Below are positions 62,154-64,000 of a stretch of DNA of 64,000 bases, piece after piece (the stretch's first letter is position 1; each line of letters begins with the position of its first letter). Below the pieces are notes generated by a model. It was not told where the DNA came from, ran no database searches, and saw only the letters and a program-made list of their open reading frames with translations. This DNA is from Pseudomonas deceptionensis (GTDB taxonomy: Bacteria; Pseudomonadota; Gammaproteobacteria; Pseudomonadales; Pseudomonadaceae): the NCBI RefSeq assembly GCF_900106095.1, contig NZ_FNUD01000002.1, forward strand, positions 3,989,501-4,053,500, written 5' to 3'. The position numbers and the translations under genes are program-made.

Positions 62154-64000
62154 ATGCCGTTAGCCCTCTCCGCGTCTCAGACTGCCCCTCGCACAACGGT
62201 ATTAATGCCTGCCTTGTTGCTCTTCATCTCCGGCGCCGCAGCGCTGATTTATCAAGTTATCTGGATCAAGCAACTGTCCCTGGTGATCGGCGTCGAGGTG
62301 TACGCCATCACCACCGGCATCAGTGCTTTCTTTGCAGGTCTGGCACTGGGCGGGCTGCTGTTTGGCCGTTTTGCCGACCGTCTGGGCAAACCCCTGCTGC
62401 TGTACGCAGGTCTTGAGATCGGCGTGGCACTGCTGGGGGTTGGTGCCACTCTGGGGCTGAGCATGGCCGCCGCGCCGTTCGCCTGGCTCGACCGGCAGAT
62501 CGGTCTGCTGGCCTGGTTTTTACCCTTGCTGTTGGTGGGTCTGCCCGCGCTGTTGATGGGCGGCACCTTGCCGGTACTGATGCGCGCACTGGCGGCTGAC
62601 CCGCAGCACCTGGGCCGGGCCGGTGGCCGTCTGTATGCCGCCAACACTGCCGGGGCCATTGTCGGCACCTTGCTCACCGCCTTTGTGCTGATCGCCACCC
62701 TCGGCGTGCGTGGCAGCGCCATGGCCGCCGCCGTGCTCAACCTGGTCGCCGCTCTGGGTGCGCTCCTGCTGCAACGCAATCGTGCCACCCCCGCCGCCCC
62801 GGCCAAAACCCCGGCCACACCCCATACCCCGGCACGTTTGGCCATGGTGCTGTATGCCATTGCCGGCGGCGTGGCGCTGGGTTACGAAGTGGTGTGGTCG
62901 CAGTCCATCGTGCAATTCATGAGTACCCGTACCTACGCCTTTGCCGTGGTGCTGGCGACTTATCTGACCGGGTTGTTTATCGGCAGCAGCCTGATGGCCC
63001 GCCGGGTTGATCGCATCCGCGATCCCTGGGGCCTGTTCGGCTTGCTAATCGCAGGCGCGGGCCTGGTGGCCTTGCTGGAGATCGCCCTGCTCGGGCGCTG
63101 GCTAATCGTTCTGCAAACCCAGGCCGAAGCCCTCACCCTGGCGATGGGCGGCAGTGTGCTGCTGGGTATGAGCAGCCGTTTCGCAGTGGCCGCGCTGAGC
63201 ATCGTATTTGTCCCTACTGTGCTGCTGGGCGCCGCCTTCCCGCTGGCCGTGCGGCTGTGCGTGGGCCCGCACCGGGTGGGGCGCGATGTCGGTGCGGTGG
63301 TGGCGTTCAACACCCTGGGCGGGATTGTCGGGGTTGCACTGTGCGGCTTTGTGTTGATTCCGCTGCTGGGACTGGTGCGCACCCTGGGGCTGCTGGCGAT
63401 CATCGCCGCCACCGTAGGTTATGTGGCGGTGCGCCAGGGGCACGGGGTGAAAAAAGGTCGCCGCCAGGCGGTGATCGCGGTCGGTCTGGCGGCGCTGCTG
63501 GTGGCCTGGCTGACACCCGTTGACCGTCTTGCCAGCCTGCTGCCAGGGGCGCGCAACGCCGAGCTGGCGTTCTATGAAGAAGGCCGCGGTGGCACTGTCG
63601 CCGTCGTGACCCAGGGCAAGGGCGAACGCGCCTTTCACCGTTTGTACATTCAGGGCGTGTCCAACACCGGCGACGCCATGCCTTCGCTGCGCTACATGCG
63701 CATCCAGGCCTTGCTGCCGCTGCTGATCCACAACGGCGAGCCCCGCTCGGCACTGGTGATCGGTTTCGGCACAGGCATCACGGCGGGCGCACTGCTGCGC
63801 TATCCGCAACTGGAACAGCGGGTGGTGGCGGAGCTGTTGCCCTCGGTGGTCAGCGCCGCTTCGCTGTTCAAGGGCAACTTCAACGCCGCAAACGACCCGG
63901 GCCTGCAGGTGCGCTTGCGCGATGGCCGTCAGGAACTGCTGCGCAGCCAACAACGCTATGACCTGATCACTCTCGAACCACCACCGCCCTCCGCTGCCGG
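62154..64000 (+). CDS. Membrane-anchored spermidine-synthase-like protein (partial)
   Basis: The frame is open from the ATG at 62154 (AAGG upstream) to the window end, giving at least 615 residues. The first 400 hold about ten membrane helices with small MFS-like loops (LGGLLFGRFADRLGKPLLL, in parts, and GGTLPVLMRALAAD). The last 200 begin a spermidine/spermine-synthase Rossmann domain: RLYIQGVSNTGDAMPSLRYM in parts, VIGFGTGITAGALLRYP as the nucleotide loop, and DLITLEPPPP in place of the usual DxxDP-type acceptor motif. Such fused proteins are widespread and mostly uncharacterised. Same strand as the sulfatase. Confidence 0.78.
   Translation, partial: MPLALSASQTAPRTTVLMPALLLFISGAAALIYQVIWIKQLSLVIGVEVYAITTGISAFFAGLALGGLLFGRFADRLGKPLLLYAGLEIGVALLGVGATLGLSMAAAPFAWLDRQIGLLAWFLPLLLVGLPALLMGGTLPVLMRALAADPQHLGRAGGRLYAANTAGAIVGTLLTAFVLIATLGVRGSAMAAAVLNLVAALGALLLQRNRATPAAPAKTPATPHTPARLAMVLYAIAGGVALGYEVVWSQSIVQFMSTRTYAFAVVLATYLTGLFIGSSLMARRVDRIRDPWGLFGLLIAGAGLVALLEIALLGRWLIVLQTQAEALTLAMGGSVLLGMSSRFAVAALSIVFVPTVLLGAAFPLAVRLCVGPHRVGRDVGAVVAFNTLGGIVGVALCGFVLIPLLGLVRTLGLLAIIAATVGYVAVRQGHGVKKGRRQAVIAVGLAALLVAWLTPVDRLASLLPGARNAELAFYEEGRGGTVAVVTQGKGERAFHRLYIQGVSNTGDAMPSLRYMRIQALLPLLIHNGEPRSALVIGFGTGITAGALLRYPQLEQRVVAELLPSVVSAASLFKGNFNAANDPGLQVRLRDGRQELLRSQQRYDLITLEPPPPSAA

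Overview
The window reads as a chromosomal segment of a Pseudomonas, probably of the P. fluorescens/P. fragi side of the genus. The support is the high GC content, the tyrB-uvrB neighbourhood, a xenobiotic reductase A almost identical to the P. putida enzyme as I remember it, and four copies of the fluorescent-pseudomonad REP palindrome (core GAGCGAGCCTGCTCGC). It holds about 55 protein genes and one tRNA. No CRISPR array, rRNA gene, integrase or complete insertion sequence was seen.

0-5.5 kb: the end of an MHS-family symporter, then a phosphonate block (divergent LysR regulator, phnD-phnC-phnE ABC importer, iron-type alcohol dehydrogenase), closed by a 272-bp element with 34-bp terminal inverted repeats. 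5.5-15.6 kb: a Fur-type, minus-strand siderophore operon whose order (ATP-grasp, IucA/IucC synthetase, MFS, IucA/IucC synthetase, PLP decarboxylase, preceded by a TonB receptor) matches vibrioferrin pvsABCDE-pvuA. It is headed by an SbnG-like HpcH/HpaI protein that may make citrate for the siderophore. 15.8-21.4 kb: tRNA-Asn, tyrB, uvrB, a RidA-like protein and an MFS carrier. 21.4-27 kb: fecI-fecR-fecA (ferric citrate signalling and uptake) and an MHS carrier, so two citrate-linked iron systems sit within 20 kb.

27-36.4 kb looks accessory: a DHA2 drug exporter, an ArsR/XenA divergent pair, a glutathione transferase, a DJ-1/PfpI protein, an ankyrin protein, an amidohydrolase and a FUSC-family membrane protein preceded by an orphan intrinsic terminator. 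36.4-45.8 kb: a urease operon in the Yersinia order ureABCEFGD-urea channel-NixA permease, with a long Yersinia-type UreB, followed by a Kch-like potassium channel. 45.8-50.7 kb: two tandem crcB fluoride channels, a higBA toxin-antitoxin pair with its operator, a small helix-turn-helix protein, DNA polymerase II and a lipoprotein.

50.9-64 kb: a continuous plus-strand run of mostly overlapping genes: outer-membrane Phenol_MetA_deg-type protein, DUF2092 protein, Pro/His-rich DUF6515-like protein, MoxR ATPase, DUF58, DUF4381, BatA-like and BatB/C-like VWA proteins, BatD, an exported HAD phosphatase whose N-terminus is encoded by a REP element, an exported sulfatase, and a membrane-anchored spermidine-synthase-like protein cut by the window end. 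The coupling of a MoxR-VWA envelope module to an exported sulfatase and phosphatase is the best candidate here for an under-described system. Functions are inferred from recognised families; no database search was run.
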